DNA of 64,000 nt from Bacteroidales bacterium (GCA_021740905.1 JAIOYV010000006.1:62001-126000); one strand, 5' to 3'; counted from the stretch's first letter, positions 9,529 to 19,103 are shown. Notes: generated from the sequence alone by a model not told the origin. A program made the numbers and translations.

Positions 9529-11391
9529 ATGAACAGAATATTTCTAAGCATACTAATTTTATTGATCGGATTTGCTGGCCTGTCGCAACCCAAATTCAAC
9601 GATGCCAAACTGGCAAGCGAATATTTCAGGAACAAAGAATACGACAAGGCCATCGTGATCTACAAATCGCTGTACGAGGATTCGCCCTCGGGACGGGCCT
9701 ATTATTCCATGTACCTGATGTGCCTGACTGAATTGCAGGAATTTGACCTGGCTGAAAAAGTGATCAAAAAAGAAATCAAGCAAAACCCAAAAGAACTTTC
9801 CAACTATGTGGAGCTGGGCTACATTTACGAATTGCTTGGCGAAAGCAAAAAAGCCGAAGACAGATACCAGGATGCCCTGAGAAAACTAACAGCCGATCAG
9901 AATCAAGTTATCCGCTTATCGAATGCTTTCAGGAGCAAGCGGATGTATTCGTATGCCCGCATGGCATTGACCGAAGGAAGAAAACAGCTTGGCAACCCCA
10001 CCCTGTTCCGAAACGATTTGGCCAACATCTACTTGATGGAGCGCGAATACGAGGCCATGATAAACGAATACCTCGATTGGCTGGCTGACAATAGCGGAAA
10101 TCTTCAGAATGTAAAGAACCGATTGCAATCGGCCATGTATATCGATGTTGACAACGATGTGTACAACATGATCAAAGAAGGCCTGATCCGCCGGATACAA
10201 TTAAACCCAAATATTGATATTTATAGCGACCTACTGGTATGGCTCTATATTCAGAAAAAGGAATTTAAAAAAGCCTTCTACCAAGCCAAAGCCCTCGACA
10301 AGCGCAAGCAGGAAAGCGGACAACGGATGATGGCCCTCGGACAAATGGCTGCCTCGAATGGGGAATTGGAAACCGCCACCGAAATTTACCAATATGTGGT
10401 CGACAAAGGGAGCGGCTCGGAAATGTTTTTTTCTGCAAAAACAGCCCTTCTGCAGGTTAGCTACAAATTCTATATGCAACAGAACAAGACCAGCCTTGCC
10501 GAAATGAGCGAGCTGGAAACCATGTATCAAAGTGCGTTAACAGAATTCGGTTCTGTACCAAACACGGCTGAGTTGATGCTTAACCTTGCTCACATTCAGG
10601 CTTTCTATCTCAACAAAACCGAAAACGCGCGAACCATCCTCAACAATATTATTGCGATGAAAGGCATTAAGCGTGATTTGATAATGCTGGGCAAGCTCGA
10701 ACTGGCTGACATCGAATTGTTCGATGGGGATATTTGGGAAGCCGCCCTTTTGTTCGGGCAAGTGGAAAAAGACAACGAGGAAAACCCCATCGGGCACGAG
10801 GCAAAATTCAGGAAAGCACGCCTGGCCTACTATGCCGGCGATTTCCTTTGGGCACAGGCACAACTTGATGTACTGAAAGCCAGCACCTCGAAACTCATCG
10901 CCAACGATGCCTTTGCCCTGGCCACATTGATAAACGACAACACCGCCATGGACACCTCCGAAACGGCCCTGATGATGTTTGCCCGTGCCGACCTCCTCAT
11001 TTATCAAAACAAAAACGAGCGGGCTTTGCAGGTTTTCGATTCCATTATGCAGGATTTCCCAAACCATACCCTTGCCGACGAAATTGTATACAGAAAAGGG
11101 GAGATTATGCTGAAACAGAAAAACTATACCGAAGCCGTCAACTATTTCAAGCAAGTAGTAGATGTGTACGGCAACGATATTTTGGGCGACAATGCCCTAT
11201 TCCATTTAGCCTCGATAAACGACTATAACCTGAATGAGCAGGAACTGGCCAAGACCTACTACAAAAAGCTGATCACCGAATACCCCGGAAGTATTTTTGT
11301 AGTTGAAGCCCGCAAACGCTACCGCTACTTACGTGGCGATGATGAAACTACCGAAGAAACTATTAAAAGGTTGGATGAGGTGAATCCCTAG
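9529..11391 (+). CDS. Secreted TPR-repeat protein
   Basis: This 620-residue protein has a signal peptide (residues 1-20, MNRIFLSILILLIGFAGLSQ) and is then almost entirely helical tetratricopeptide repeats. Typical units are FRNKEYDKAIVIYKSLYED near residue 33 and KGEIMLKQKNYTEAVNYFKQ near 525, with further degenerate units between. The C-terminal repeats resemble YbgF/outer-membrane-lipoprotein-type TPRs. It is probably a periplasmic scaffold; no catalytic motif is visible. It stands alone, with ruvC following after a 244-bp gap that contains a dispersed palindromic element. I cannot assign a process. Confidence 0.85.
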   Translation: MNRIFLSILILLIGFAGLSQPKFNDAKLASEYFRNKEYDKAIVIYKSLYEDSPSGRAYYSMYLMCLTELQEFDLAEKVIKKEIKQNPKELSNYVELGYIYELLGESKKAEDRYQDALRKLTADQNQVIRLSNAFRSKRMYSYARMALTEGRKQLGNPTLFRNDLANIYLMEREYEAMINEYLDWLADNSGNLQNVKNRLQSAMYIDVDNDVYNMIKEGLIRRIQLNPNIDIYSDLLVWLYIQKKEFKKAFYQAKALDKRKQESGQRMMALGQMAASNGELETATEIYQYVVDKGSGSEMFFSAKTALLQVSYKFYMQQNKTSLAEMSELETMYQSALTEFGSVPNTAELMLNLAHIQAFYLNKTENARTILNNIIAMKGIKRDLIMLGKLELADIELFDGDIWEAALLFGQVEKDNEENPIGHEAKFRKARLAYYAGDFLWAQAQLDVLKASTSKLIANDAFALATLINDNTAMDTSETALMMFARADLLIYQNKNERALQVFDSIMQDFPNHTLADEIVYRKGEIMLKQKNYTEAVNYFKQVVDVYGNDILGDNALFHLASINDYNLNEQELAKTYYKKLITEYPGSIFVVEARKRYRYLRGDDETTEETIKRLDEVNP

Positions 11392-11523
11392 ACCAGTCAT
11401 CGTCCACGACCTGTCATCGTCCGAAAGATCCCGAAATGATCGGGACAGGCTATGACAGCGTCGAAAAGAGGAACACCAAAAAAAGGAAACGCTGACGAGC
11501 CAGACCCGGTCATTTCCGGATAC
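11392..11523 (+). repeat. Dispersed ~130-bp palindromic 3'-UTR element, copy 1
   Basis: The element begins right after the TPR gene stop. It contains GACCTGTCATCGTCCGAA, then a long imperfect inverted repeat whose arms are ATCCCGAAATGATCGGGAC... (from 11429) and its partner ending near 11520. A second copy, in the opposite genomic orientation, lies at 18172-18301. Over the ~61 bp of 11402-11462 the two differ by three substitutions and one 5-nt gap. Both sit just downstream of a stop codon in the same relative orientation. Confidence 0.75.
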
Positions 11524-11635
11524 TTCGTACGCTGTCGGATTTCCGGCCCCCTCTGACATTCACCAACAATCAACATATATTTTTGCATGATGTAGCAGTC
11601 TTTCTCAGAAGTATTTTTCGTTACTTTGAAACCCA

Positions 11636-12193
11636 ATGAAAACACAAGATCGCATCATTCTCGGCATCGACCCCGGGACAAGCATAATGGGCTATGGCAT
11701 TATCCAGGCCAGCAAGCCCAAGCCTACCATCCTTGCCATTGGTGTGGTGAACCTGAAAAAATACAAAGACCATTACGTCACCATAAAAACCATTTACGAT
11801 AAAACCTACAGCCTGATAGATCAATACCTGCCCGACGAACTGGCCATCGAAGCACCTTTCTATGGAAAGAATATCCAGTCGATGCTGAAGCTGGGCAGGG
11901 CACAGGGCGCTGCAATATCGGCAGCACTAAACCGGGATATTCCTATTTTTGAATATGCCCCCCGAAAAATCAAGATGTCAATCACCGGAAACGGGAATGC
12001 CTCAAAAGAACAAGTGGCCGCTTTCCTTACCAGCTACCTCAGTATCGAAGACATCCCTGATTCGCTTGATGCCACCGATGGGCTGGCGGCTGCCGTATGC
12101 CACTATTTTCAGAAATCTATGCCGGGCGAAAAAAAGAGTTATAAGAGCTGGAAAGACTTTGTGAACAAGAACCCGGGGAAGGTGAAAGGGTGA
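11636..12193 (+). CDS. ruvC: Holliday junction resolvase RuvC
   Basis: RuvC cuts Holliday junctions during recombination, normally with RuvAB. The 185-residue product has the RNase H-like fold with the four acidic catalytic residues in place: D12 (GIDPGT), E72 (AIEAPF), D145 and D148 (DATDGLAAA). The [12 protein letters not shown] helix and [21 protein letters not shown] are family-typical. The start ATG at 11636 aligns with family N-termini. TATTTTTG at 11578-11585 matches the -7 consensus, but no clear -33 is present. ruvA and ruvB are not nearby, which is normal for this phylum. Confidence 0.96.
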   Translation: MKTQDRIILGIDPGTSIMGYGIIQASKPKPTILAIGVVNLKKYKDHYVTIKTIYDKTYSLIDQYLPDELAIEAPFYGKNIQSMLKLGRAQGAAISAALNRDIPIFEYAPRKIKMSITGNGNASKEQVAAFLTSYLSIEDIPDSLDATDGLAAAVCHYFQKSMPGEKKSYKSWKDFVNKNPGKVKG

Positions 12194-12604
12194 ATTGAGG
12201 AATTAGGGAATTGAGTAATTAAGAAATTGGGGAATTTAGTAATTAAGGAACTGGGGAATTAATCCATCCCAACTCTTCCTTTGGGAAAGAAAGGGCTTCC
12301 CCCTGTCGTACAAGAATTGAGAAAATTGCACCACCGTTTCTATAGAACATGGATTATCCCCCTTTTAAAAGGGGGAAACTGAATTGAGCTATGAAAAAGA
12401 AAAAGCAAATGGGGATGAACACAAAACACAGAACCACAAAAAAATCAGGTATAGCTGATGCTTCGCATAGCGATACCCGGGCTTACTTTTTCAAAAAACA
12501 AAGAGATGGGAAATTGATCGGGAATTGATGAAAAGAAGAGACGCGATTAATCGCGTCTCTACACGACGGTAAATCAATTCTCTTGAGATATTCTCCCCTT
12601 TTTA
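12194..12604. repeat. Intergenic region with tandem repeat and two perfect palindromes
   Basis: No gene is seen. At 12194-12262 there is a degenerate tandem array of GAATTGAGGAATTAGG-like units. At 12358-12375 there is a perfect 18-bp palindrome (half-site CCCCCTTTT). At 12537-12560 there is a perfect 24-bp palindrome (half-site AGAGACGCGATT). These look like repetitive extragenic elements. Confidence 0.65.
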
Positions 12605-12656
12605 GAAATAAAAAAGTGATGGAAACTACCCAGTCTCATCGGTCGTTTCCATCACT
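12605..12656 (-). terminator. Terminator of the S9 peptidase gene, built from GGAGTG repeat
   Basis: Read on the minus strand, AGTGATGGAAAC (12656-12645) pairs perfectly with GTTTCCATCACT (12626-12615) and is followed by a T-run (A-run at 12609-12614 on plus). The stem derives from the same GGAGTG repeat family, and additional repeat units extend to 12675. Confidence 0.7.
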
Positions 12657-12681
12657 CCAATACTCCATCACTCCATTTTTT

Positions 12682-14616
12682 TTATTCTTTTTCGGTCACC
12701 AACATGTGTGAGTTTAGGAATTTTTCCATAGCCCGGTAAAAATCGAACTGGTTTTCCTGGTTATGGAAACCATGGCCTTCGTTGTCTTTTACCATATACT
12801 CTACTTCTACGCCACGCTCTTTCATGGCAGCTACCATTTGATCCGACTCATCCTTGTTTACACGGGGGTCGTTGGCACCCTGGGCCACGAATAAGGGAGC
12901 TGTAATTTTATGTGCCTGCAATGCAGGAGAAGCATCGGCCAATAAAAGGCTGTCTTTTACCGGGTCTCCCACCATTTCGTACATCATGGCCAAGAATGGT
13001 TTCCAGTAAGGAGGGATAGTTTTCATAAACGAAAACATGTTCGACACGCCCACATAGTCGATGCCACAGCAATACAAATTGGGAGTGAAAGCTAGACCGG
13101 CAAGTGTAGCATATCCTCCATAGCTGGCACCATAAATGGCTACCCGCTTGGGGTCGGCAATGCCTTGTTCGACCAACCAGTTAACACCATCGGTAATATC
13201 GTCCTGCATGGTTTTTCCCCACTCCTTAAAAGAGGCTTCCCAAAAACTACGGCCATACCCAGTCGATCCACGGAAGTTCATTTGCAAAACGGCATACCCC
13301 CTATTGGCCAGGAACTGGATTTCGGGGTTGAATCCCCAATAGTCGCGCGCCCAGGGGCCGCCGTGTGGGTTCACCACAACAGGCAAGTTCTTTGGGTCAA
13401 CGCCAACGGGAAGGGTCAGATAGCCATTGATGGTCAGGCCATCACGCGAAGTAAATTTGATCGGCTTCATTTCGGCCATTTCGCTTTCATCGATCCAGTT
13501 GGCCACATCGACAATTTTTTCGATCTTGTCGGTATTCTTATCATAAATATAATATGCCCCCATCGATCGGTCACTATAGGTGCGCACTATAAATTTCGTT
13601 TCATCGCGGGTGGTGGAACTGATGCTGATTTCATACTCCCCCAAATCCTGTTGTAGCCTGGTTACCATTTGTTCGGTTTCGGCATCCATGAAATGACGGT
13701 GGCTCTTGTCGGTGTAATACGAAATGGCTGTCAATACTTTGCGCTTTCTTGAGTACATCAGGTTGCTGACATCCACTTCGGGGTGGGAGAATATCTCTTC
13801 TATTTCCTTGCCATTTTTAATGTCGAACAAAACGATGGCGCCTTTATCGCGACCCAGGTTTGAGGAAACATACATGTTTTTGTTGTCGAAATCGAAAAAC
13901 AAAGGGTCGGCACTTTCCTTGAAATTGGTAGTCAAAACCACCTTGAACTCATCTGCTTCGGTATCGCGGTACAGGAGGCTGCTTTCCACACCATCTGTGG
14001 CAGTGGCTACGCGTAGTTTTCCATCGTGGTCGGTTACCCAGCCCTGGATATTTCCCGGGTTCTCGGCCAACATGGTCAGTTCGCCTGTTTCAATATTCAG
14101 ACGGTAAGGATCGAAAACCTGTGGGTTGCGCTTGTTCATCCCAATGATCATCTCGGTGGGGTTATCTTCGAGGTCGTCGATAAAGCGGGTGCGGACCCCT
14201 TCGAAATCAGTCAATGGCATTGGGTTGGTGCCATCGATATTCACTGCGAAAAGTTTAAAGTTTTCGTCGCCGCCCGTATCTTTCAGGTAAAGGATGCGGG
14301 TAGGGCTGCCCCAGGTGTAACCGGCCAGGTCGCGCTCGGTTTCAAAAGTTACCTGGGTGGCCGAGTCCATGCCAATTTCCTGGATAAACACATTCATACG
14401 ATCCTGGTAAGGAGCCATGTAGGAATAGTACTTGCCGTCGGGCGAAATTTTGTAGGAAGATTTTTCGGGATTCTTGAAGAAATCTTCCAAAGGGATTTGT
14501 CGTACACTCATTTCGTTTTTCTTGTTTTTTGTGGAACCCTGCTCGCCACACGACACAGCCGAGATTCCAATCAGGGCGAGACATAGCGCCCAAATCATTC
14601 CATTTTTCATTTTCAT
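12682..14616 (-). CDS. Prolyl oligopeptidase-family (S9) serine peptidase, lipoprotein
   Basis: The 644-residue product has a signal peptide with lipobox (Cys23 in SAVSCGEQ), so it is predicted to be a lipoprotein facing the periplasm. An N-terminal beta-propeller (about 40-385) precedes an alpha/beta-hydrolase domain (about 385-640). The catalytic triad is visible: Ser498 in GASYGG, Asp583 in GANDPRV and His615 in NEGHGF. The NFRGSTGYGRSFWEA segment is typical of the S9C acylaminoacyl/dipeptidyl peptidase group. The expected role is breakdown of short peptides; the exact specificity is unknown. Its 3' end has a repeat-derived terminator. Confidence 0.92.
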   Translation of the reverse strand: MKMKNGMIWALCLALIGISAVSCGEQGSTKNKKNEMSVRQIPLEDFFKNPEKSSYKISPDGKYYSYMAPYQDRMNVFIQEIGMDSATQVTFETERDLAGYTWGSPTRILYLKDTGGDENFKLFAVNIDGTNPMPLTDFEGVRTRFIDDLEDNPTEMIIGMNKRNPQVFDPYRLNIETGELTMLAENPGNIQGWVTDHDGKLRVATATDGVESSLLYRDTEADEFKVVLTTNFKESADPLFFDFDNKNMYVSSNLGRDKGAIVLFDIKNGKEIEEIFSHPEVDVSNLMYSRKRKVLTAISYYTDKSHRHFMDAETEQMVTRLQQDLGEYEISISSTTRDETKFIVRTYSDRSMGAYYIYDKNTDKIEKIVDVANWIDESEMAEMKPIKFTSRDGLTINGYLTLPVGVDPKNLPVVVNPHGGPWARDYWGFNPEIQFLANRGYAVLQMNFRGSTGYGRSFWEASFKEWGKTMQDDITDGVNWLVEQGIADPKRVAIYGASYGGYATLAGLAFTPNLYCCGIDYVGVSNMFSFMKTIPPYWKPFLAMMYEMVGDPVKDSLLLADASPALQAHKITAPLFVAQGANDPRVNKDESDQMVAAMKERGVEVEYMVKDNEGHGFHNQENQFDFYRAMEKFLNSHMLVTEKE

Positions 14617-14760
14617 AATAACATGTAATTAGAGGTTTTAATATTTCACCATATTCAATAAATAAATTCGGTGTTTTAATTCAGTTTAATTCAACAGTAA
14701 AATTAATTAGAATACCAATAAAAAAGCTAAACCTATTTTTTGAGAATAACTCCATAAAAC

Positions 14761-16158
14761 TTATATCCCGTAGCTTTCAAACACTTTCCTAATATCGCCC
14801 GATGGACGTTCAGCCCTTACATTAATGATCATTCCCTCTGTGTCGATTAGGATGAATCGAGGGATTGACCTTACTTTGTATAAAACGGCCACATCCGATT
14901 TCCAGGCACCATTAGCATACATTTGAAGGCCGGCCATGTTGTCTTCTGTCACCATTTTACGCCAGGGCTCTGGGGTATCGTCAATGGAAATGCTGATGAT
15001 CGCAATATTTTTATCAGCATATTCTTCGTGCATTTTTTCCAGTTCGGGGATTTCCCTCAGGCAAGGGCCGCACCAGGTTGCCCATATATCGAGGTAGACA
15101 TACTTGCCCAGGAAACCGCTCAACTTGTATTCTTTTCCATCTAAATCGACACAGCTAAAATCGGGAGCTGGCATACCAGCTGCAAGGCTTTCCCAGCTTT
15201 TCAGGGTCGAATCGATATTGGCAATCGAAACCGAATCCTTACACAGAAGTTTGAAATCTTGAACAAGGCTGTCGATATTGTTGATGTCGGAGTAAGCTAC
15301 ATGTTCGGCCATGGTTTTATAAAGTGCCTTGTTCAACTCTTCCTGGTCGCTTATCAGGCCTGGTAAAACTTTCAATCGGGCCAATGTCCGGGAATGGCCG
15401 CGATTGGCAATGGTTTTATCATTTTCTACTAGCTGCATGGCTTTGTATTCGACCAGGTAATCGAAATATGAAGTAAATTCATTCAGCTTCCGATAGTCTT
15501 TATTGGTAATGTCAATATCGGCCACAAAAGCATAATAATCATCGGGTAGTTCAACATTCGTCTCTTTTGTATAGAACTGATGGTATTGGGGATACTTCAT
15601 CTTTTCGATGGCATTGCCAAGTGTCAAACGCGCTTTTTCGGAGTTTAAAAAATCAAGCTGAAATTTGGATAAAGTATTGTAACTATCCAATAAGGCTTGC
15701 ATGACAACATGGTTCGCTTCCACTTCCATGAGAAAGGAATCGGCTGGGAGTAGCCAAATCTGCTGATTGTTGGATCTTAGCTCCTCGTCTTTTAAATAGC
15801 GCTGGGCAAGGTAATTGTTTTTCTCCGAACCCAGTCCCGAGTAAACAATGCTTTCGTCGAATTCTTCGGGGTTTAAAGTTAGGTACACACTATCGCCGGG
15901 TTGAAGGTATAATACGGTGTTTTCGCGACCATGCGAAAAGGAATAATAGTCACCTTCTTTTAAATTGATCGAAAAACGAAATAAGCCATCCGCATCGAAG
16001 AAACTGGTGTCGGCAGTTTTCTGATAGCGGAGTACTGCAAAATCGGATTCTGCATTGTCGATCTTACCAGTTAAAATAGCAGTTTGAGAGGATTTGTCGA
16101 GTTGAGTACAAGCAGCAAACACAAGAGCCACAAGCAGCATAAAGCTACATTTTTTCAT
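14761..16158 (-). CDS. TlpA-like thioredoxin-fold lipoprotein
   Basis: The 465-residue product has a lipobox (FAAC, Cys17) and an N-terminal DUF4369-like beta domain (about 25-110) that often precedes thioredoxin folds in Bacteroidota. A helical middle region follows, then a C-terminal TlpA/ResA-type thioredoxin domain (about 330-465). The active site is W362-C-G-P-C366 and the cis-proline is in SIPRF (P433). Such proteins are thought to act as periplasmic thiol-disulfide reductases; the partner is unknown. TACATTTG on the minus strand (16194-16187) matches a -7 box, ~30 nt upstream of the start. Confidence 0.9.
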   Translation of the reverse strand: MKKCSFMLLVALVFAACTQLDKSSQTAILTGKIDNAESDFAVLRYQKTADTSFFDADGLFRFSINLKEGDYYSFSHGRENTVLYLQPGDSVYLTLNPEEFDESIVYSGLGSEKNNYLAQRYLKDEELRSNNQQIWLLPADSFLMEVEANHVVMQALLDSYNTLSKFQLDFLNSEKARLTLGNAIEKMKYPQYHQFYTKETNVELPDDYYAFVADIDITNKDYRKLNEFTSYFDYLVEYKAMQLVENDKTIANRGHSRTLARLKVLPGLISDQEELNKALYKTMAEHVAYSDINNIDSLVQDFKLLCKDSVSIANIDSTLKSWESLAAGMPAPDFSCVDLDGKEYKLSGFLGKYVYLDIWATWCGPCLREIPELEKMHEEYADKNIAIISISIDDTPEPWRKMVTEDNMAGLQMYANGAWKSDVAVLYKVRSIPRFILIDTEGMIINVRAERPSGDIRKVFESYGI

Positions 16159-16267
16159 AATTCCGCAGATATTAGGTTTAGTTGTGCAAATGTATTATTT
16201 TTCAATGAAATAAAACGGAAACATAATTTTGGGGTGTTCGACAAAATCCCTATTTCAAACATCAGAA

Positions 16268-16432
16268 GATACTTTCTTCATCGAATTGATATGCGTATTT
16301 AGTTCGTTTCTCTCCTAAAGCCACATCAATCCTGCCTGCCGCAGGCAAGTCAGTATCGGCATTTATCAATTCAATTAGCGATCCCGGACATCCGGGATCA
16401 GCGCATTTCATAATGAATTTGGTATAACCTAA
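16268..16432. repeat. MITE-like element, copy A
   Basis: This ~165-bp element shares TTTAGTTCGTTTC, TCCTAAAGCC, a CCTGCC-containing hairpin and a TTGGTAT end with a copy at 60121-60286. Internally it has palindromes CCTGCCGCAGG and GATCCCGGACATCCGGGATC. The ends are imperfectly inverted. No transposase is encoded; a 65-codon open frame through it looks incidental. Confidence 0.55.
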
Positions 16433-16502
16433 ATTTCCTGCACAAAGGAATATACCCAATTTTCATCTTTGCAAAATCTGCCGATATTTTTACTCCGGGG
16501 GT

Positions 16503-16817
16503 TGATTACGCCCCGTTGGGGCTTATTTTTTCATGTCATTCCATACCCAGGGCTGCCACCGCCAGATGCGGCGGACACACCCTGGGCTAGTGATCACACC
16601 CCTTTGGGGCTACCAGGTGAAAAACGCAAATCACCTAGAGATAAAAATATCATTGTTCATGAACCATTGAATTGTTCTACATTTTTCCATATCGAATTAA
16701 ATGTAGCCCCAACGGGGTGTGATCATTAGCCCAGGGTGTATTTTTTTGACTTCGTCAAAAAAAAGCCCTGGGACACGTAAGGTATCAGATAGCCCAAGCC
16801 CCAAAGGGGTGTAATCA
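16503..16817. repeat. Inverted pair of ~110-bp GCCCC/CCCAGGG hairpin elements
   Basis: Four copies of a 22-bp motif of the form TAGCCCCAA-n-GGGGTGT plus GATCA occur. Two are reversed (16503-16524, 16591-16612) and two are forward (16704-16725, 16796-16817). Each pair brackets a hairpin with CCCAGGG / CCCTGGG arms (16546-16552 with 16580-16586; 16730-16736 with 16766-16772). The right hairpin has a second perfect inner stem TTTTTTTGAC / GTCAAAAAAA. The whole is a large palindrome with a ~90-bp spacer. The rest of the 741-bp gap shows no gene. Confidence 0.8.
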
Positions 16818-16899
16818 TAATTCCAGAATGCAATCAATGCGGAAATTTATCCCGTTCAATGTATAATCAGACTGAACAACTTGCCCAAACATCCCAATG

Positions 16900-17916
16900 C
16901 TATTTTATCCGGTCTCCCCCCTGACGTTCGATCATCCAGGCCGGATATTCTTGCGATAGCTTGCTTGCTTCGTCCAGTGCGCCGAGTTCTTCAACAGAAA
17001 GATGCACTTTGACAGAATGGATATTATCGCTTAACTGCTGAGGTTTATTGGCTCCAATGATGACCGATGTTACCACAGGCTGATGCAACAACCAGGCTAT
17101 GGCAATTTGTGCCACAGTTACTTGTTTGTCGTCGGCAATGGCTTGCATTACATCTATAATATGAAAAGCTTTGTCCTTATTTATTGGCGGGAAATCGAAA
17201 TTTGCCCGACGGCCTTCTTTCGATTCCGCATTGCGGCTATATTTTCCACTTAATAATCCACCTGCCAGTGGGCTCCACACCATCAGTCCCATATTCTGGT
17301 CTATTAACATGGGTACCAATTCCCGTTCGAGGTCGCGTCCGGCGATGGTATAATAGGCCTGAAGCGAGACAAACTTGCTGAGGTGCTCCTGTACCGAGAT
17401 GCCCAGTGCTTTCATAATCTGCCAGGCAGCCAGGTTGCTGCACCCGATGTAGCGAACCTTCCCGCTTTTCACCAGCGTGTCGAGCGCTTCGAGGGTTTCC
17501 TGCAATGGAGTGAGGGCATCGAAACCGTGTATCTGGTACAAGTCGATATAATCCATTTGTAAACGGGCAAGGCTTTCGTCGGCCTGCTGCAAAATGTGCT
17601 TGCGGCTTAAGCCCGTATTGTTTGGCCCAGCCCCCATTTGTCCTCGTACTTTTGTGGCGATAACAAGGTCGTCGCGTTTTAATCCCAAATCGCGAATGGC
17701 CTGACCTGTCATTTGTTCACTCAACCCCTCGCTGTACACATTGGCCGTATCGATAAAATTAATACCGCCATCGACTGATTTTTTCACTAACGCATTTACC
17801 TGATCCTGGGGAAGTGTTCAAATTGCTGTCCAAAAACCACGTCCACCAAAGGTCATGGTTCCAAGGCAAAGTTCCGAAACTTTTAAGCCCGTATTACCTA
17901 ATAGATTGTATTTCAT
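16900..17916 (-). pseudogene. Aldo/keto reductase broken by an in-frame TGA
   Basis: The full frame runs from ATG at 17916 ([19 protein letters not shown]) to 16900 and would give ~338 residues, a normal aldo/keto reductase length. Codon 33 (17818-17820) is TGA, just after GRGFWTAI, where relatives usually have Gly. One substitution (GGA to TGA) would explain it. The rest is intact: NFIDTANVYSEG with the catalytic Asp and Tyr, TKVRG with Lys, YQIHGFD with His, and the NADPH-binding IIGANKPQQL. An internal GTG at 17787 could start a 295-residue product, but that would lack the first beta strands. A possible promoter lies at 17980-18010. Confidence 0.8.
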
Positions 17917-17979
17917 AAGTTTTTAGTTTTGTGGTTGTATTATTAAAATGTTGCTTTTGATTTTCCAAATTGCTTTTTC

Positions 17980-18010
17980 CAAATTTAATCTAATCCAATT
18001 TTAAAACCAA
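17980..18010 (-). promoter_or_regulatory. Possible promoter of the aldo/keto reductase
   Basis: On the minus strand, TTG at 18010-18008, a 20-nt spacer and TAAATTTG at 17987-17980 fit the Bacteroidota consensus. The predicted start would leave a leader of ~55-60 nt. The rest of the 17917-18171 interval holds nothing recognisable. Confidence 0.4.
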
Positions 18011-18171
18011 CAGATGTGGCATATAGTTCAATCTTTTCAACAAAGAAAGATCGTTGAAATTACTTTCTTAAAATGCAAGCAGGCTATTCTGTTGAAGTAA
18101 GACAAGAGGCCGTTTCAAAAAGGGAATGTTTAGGAGTTGTTTGTGCGTAAGTTTGTGGTGGTGAGATTGTA

Positions 18172-18301
18172 ATCCCGAAATGAACGGGACTGGCTCTGTC
18201 AGCGTTTACGGCTGGGTAAACTTTGACGCTGTCATAGCCAGTCCCGATCTTTTCGGGATCCTTCGGACGATGACAGGTCTTTCGGTGGACGTTGACAGGT
18301 C
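18172..18301 (-). repeat. Dispersed ~130-bp palindromic 3'-UTR element, copy 2
   Basis: This is the reverse-oriented counterpart of 11392-11523 and begins 9 nt downstream of the NYN gene stop. Its arms at 18172-18207 and 18221-18259 form a long imperfect hairpin around a TACGGCTGGGTAAAC loop, and GATGACAGGTC and GTTGACAGGTC flank it. Orientation relative to the upstream gene is the same as in copy 1. Confidence 0.75.
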
Positions 18302-18310
18302 TGCAATAAG

Positions 18311-19063
18311 CTATTTCCTGGTCTTCACATAAATATGCTTGATGTGGGTTTTTTCGACTTCCCGTTCATCCACTATAAAATGTTTTTTCAGCGACTTGAT
18401 CAGGGGTGTAAGTTTTGGAAAGCCATAATTCCGGGGGTCGAAATCGGGTTTCTTTTTGATGATCAACGCCCCGACTTCGGCCAGGAAAGCCCATTCGTTG
18501 TCGTCGGCAATATCCTCAACTGTTGATTTCAACAGCTTGATCAATTTGTTGTCGATCTTGTCGAATGTGGGAGCTGGGGCAGGGGTTGGCGTGCTTGCTT
18601 CGGTCGCTTTGGGTTCTTCTTTCGCCCCTATAATTTCGATGTAAATAAACTTATCGCAGGCCACAATAAAGGGTTTAGGGGTCTTTTTTTCGCCTATGCC
18701 AATCACCAACATGCCCGATTCGCGCAAACGGATGGCCAACCGGGTAAAATCGCTATCGCTCGAGACCAGGCAAAAGCCATCTACTTTCTGGCTGTGCAGG
18801 ATGTCCATGGCATCGATAATCATGGCCGAATCGGTGGCGTTCTTGCCCGAAGTGTAACTATATTGTTGGATTGGGGTGATGGCATGTTCGAGCAGTGCCG
18901 GTTTCCAACCCGAAACAGTGGGCTTGGTCCAATCACCATAAATACGTTTGATGGATGGGACACCCAATTTTGCAATTTCGTCCAACATCCCTTTAATATT
19001 GGAATAGGGGATATTATCGGCATCGATCAATACGGCCAGGTTTAAATCGTTTTTTTCTCTCAT
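18311..19063 (-). CDS. NYN-domain RNase-like protein with C-terminal OST-HTH/LOTUS domain
   Basis: The 250-residue product has an N-terminal NYN (PIN-like, DUF88/LabA) nuclease domain, residues ~8-145. Its acidic site residues are in LIDADNIPY, the GKNATDSAMIIDAMD motif and VSSDSDFTRLA. A Pro/Ala/Thr-rich linker (~155-170) leads to a C-terminal OST-HTH/LOTUS-like winged helix (~172-248). This architecture is widespread in bacteria and probably acts on RNA, but the substrate is not established. TATATTTG on the minus strand (19102-19095) matches a -7 box ~35 nt upstream of the start. Confidence 0.88.
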   Translation of the reverse strand: MREKNDLNLAVLIDADNIPYSNIKGMLDEIAKLGVPSIKRIYGDWTKPTVSGWKPALLEHAITPIQQYSYTSGKNATDSAMIIDAMDILHSQKVDGFCLVSSDSDFTRLAIRLRESGMLVIGIGEKKTPKPFIVACDKFIYIEIIGAKEEPKATEASTPTPAPAPTFDKIDNKLIKLLKSTVEDIADDNEWAFLAEVGALIIKKKPDFDPRNYGFPKLTPLIKSLKKHFIVDEREVEKTHIKHIYVKTRK

Positions 19064-19103
19064 CGGATTATTTTTAAGGTGCCGAATATTTCTTCAAATA
19101 TAC

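Noticed and set aside
16262-16459. 65-codon minus-strand frame
   Set aside because: It runs through MITE copy A; the other copy has stops in the same frame, so it is not conserved as protein.
16503-16817. CRISPR array from the repeated GCCCC motif
   Set aside because: There are only four copies, in both orientations, with unequal spacing and hairpins between them. No cas gene is present.
17818-17820. TGA recoded as an amino acid
   Set aside because: Many genes in the window end in TGA without downstream homology, and a single gene is affected.
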